From the NCBI GenBank assembly GCA_001599755.1, contig BCHX01000015.1, forward strand, positions 38,610 through 54,879: DNA of 16,270 nucleotides, read 5' to 3'. This document shows positions 16,150 through 16,270 of this stretch, piece by piece. The position numbers and the translations under genes are program-made. Below the pieces are notes generated by a model, which had not been told where the DNA came from, made no database searches, and saw only the letters and a program-made list of their open reading frames with translations. This stretch comes from Gliomastix tumulicola (Eukaryota; Ascomycota; Sordariomycetes; Hypocreales; Bionectriaceae). The first letter of the stretch is position 1; each line of letters opens with the position of its first letter.

Positions 16150-16270
16150 ATGGTCTCCGGTATCAACAAGGTTGTTGACGGCAATACGTCCTTGGGTCCT
16201 CTATTGACACGTACAACTTGCAGGCGCATTGTGAGCGCAGGATTCAGTACAGACGCGGTACCGATCGTGG
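16150..16270 (+). CDS. 5' end of an unidentified gene, right copy (partial)
   Basis: ATG at 16150 opens MVSGINKVVDGNTSLGPLLT, followed by RTTCRRIVSAGFSTDAVPIV, and runs off the window. The last 95 bp are the right arm of the inverted repeat, and the same frame is open in the left arm (338-110, minus), where it continues with GQAALVRKPVFFPLC. I do not recognise the protein. Identical DNA in both copies shows a recent duplication but says nothing about selection. Confidence 0.45.
   Translation, partial: MVSGINKVVDGNTSLGPLLTRTTCRRIVSAGFSTDAVPIV
16176..16270 (-). repeat. inverted repeat, right arm (at least 95 bp)
   Basis: Exact reverse complement of 238-332. The window edge cuts it, so its true outer end is unknown. 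Confidence 0.97.

Overview
The window looks like nuclear DNA of a filamentous ascomycete (Pezizomycotina). Three things support this. First, one large gene, a membrane-anchored sulfatase-fold protein, matches a family I know from these fungi. Second, short introns (57-58 bp, one of 156 bp) carry a CTAAC branch site 10-13 bases before AG, with GTATGT, GTATGC or GTGAGT donors. Third, there are decayed fungal-type hAT transposons. The DNA is GC-rich and full of minisatellites, so many long open frames are chance shadows. Four single N bases (4606, 4739, 10916, 10922) mark unresolved positions.

Layout. 1-340: a C-rich stretch, then the left copy of a perfect 95-bp inverted repeat whose partner is the last 95 bp of the window. 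Both copies are open in the same frame, and the right copy has a start codon (16150), so they look like two inverted copies of one unidentified gene. 341-505: a 15-bp minisatellite lies where the 5' part of the left copy should be. 712-2373: two hAT relics on the minus strand; the second (1170-2373) keeps recognisable inverted termini. 2364-2964: a two-exon orphan gene whose stop codon lies inside the hAT terminus. 3795-6753: the three-exon sulfatase-family gene with its TATA box. 8087-11122: three small orphan genes (one with an intron, two coiled-coil) carrying basic, nuclear-type segments. 11570-11850: a second array of the 15-bp minisatellite in opposite orientation. 11936-12400: degenerate GC-rich repeats. 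12690-15800: a promoter-like TATA and CT-tract region, then many short tandem repeats and only weak gene candidates. 16150-16270: the start of the right-hand gene copy, running off the window.

The only gene with a recognisable biochemical role is the sulfatase-family protein. The rest reads as a repeat-rich accessory region, perhaps subtelomeric (inference), holding lineage-specific small genes, dead transposons and a duplicated inverted segment. I saw no operon-like pathway, CRISPR array, rRNA or tRNA.
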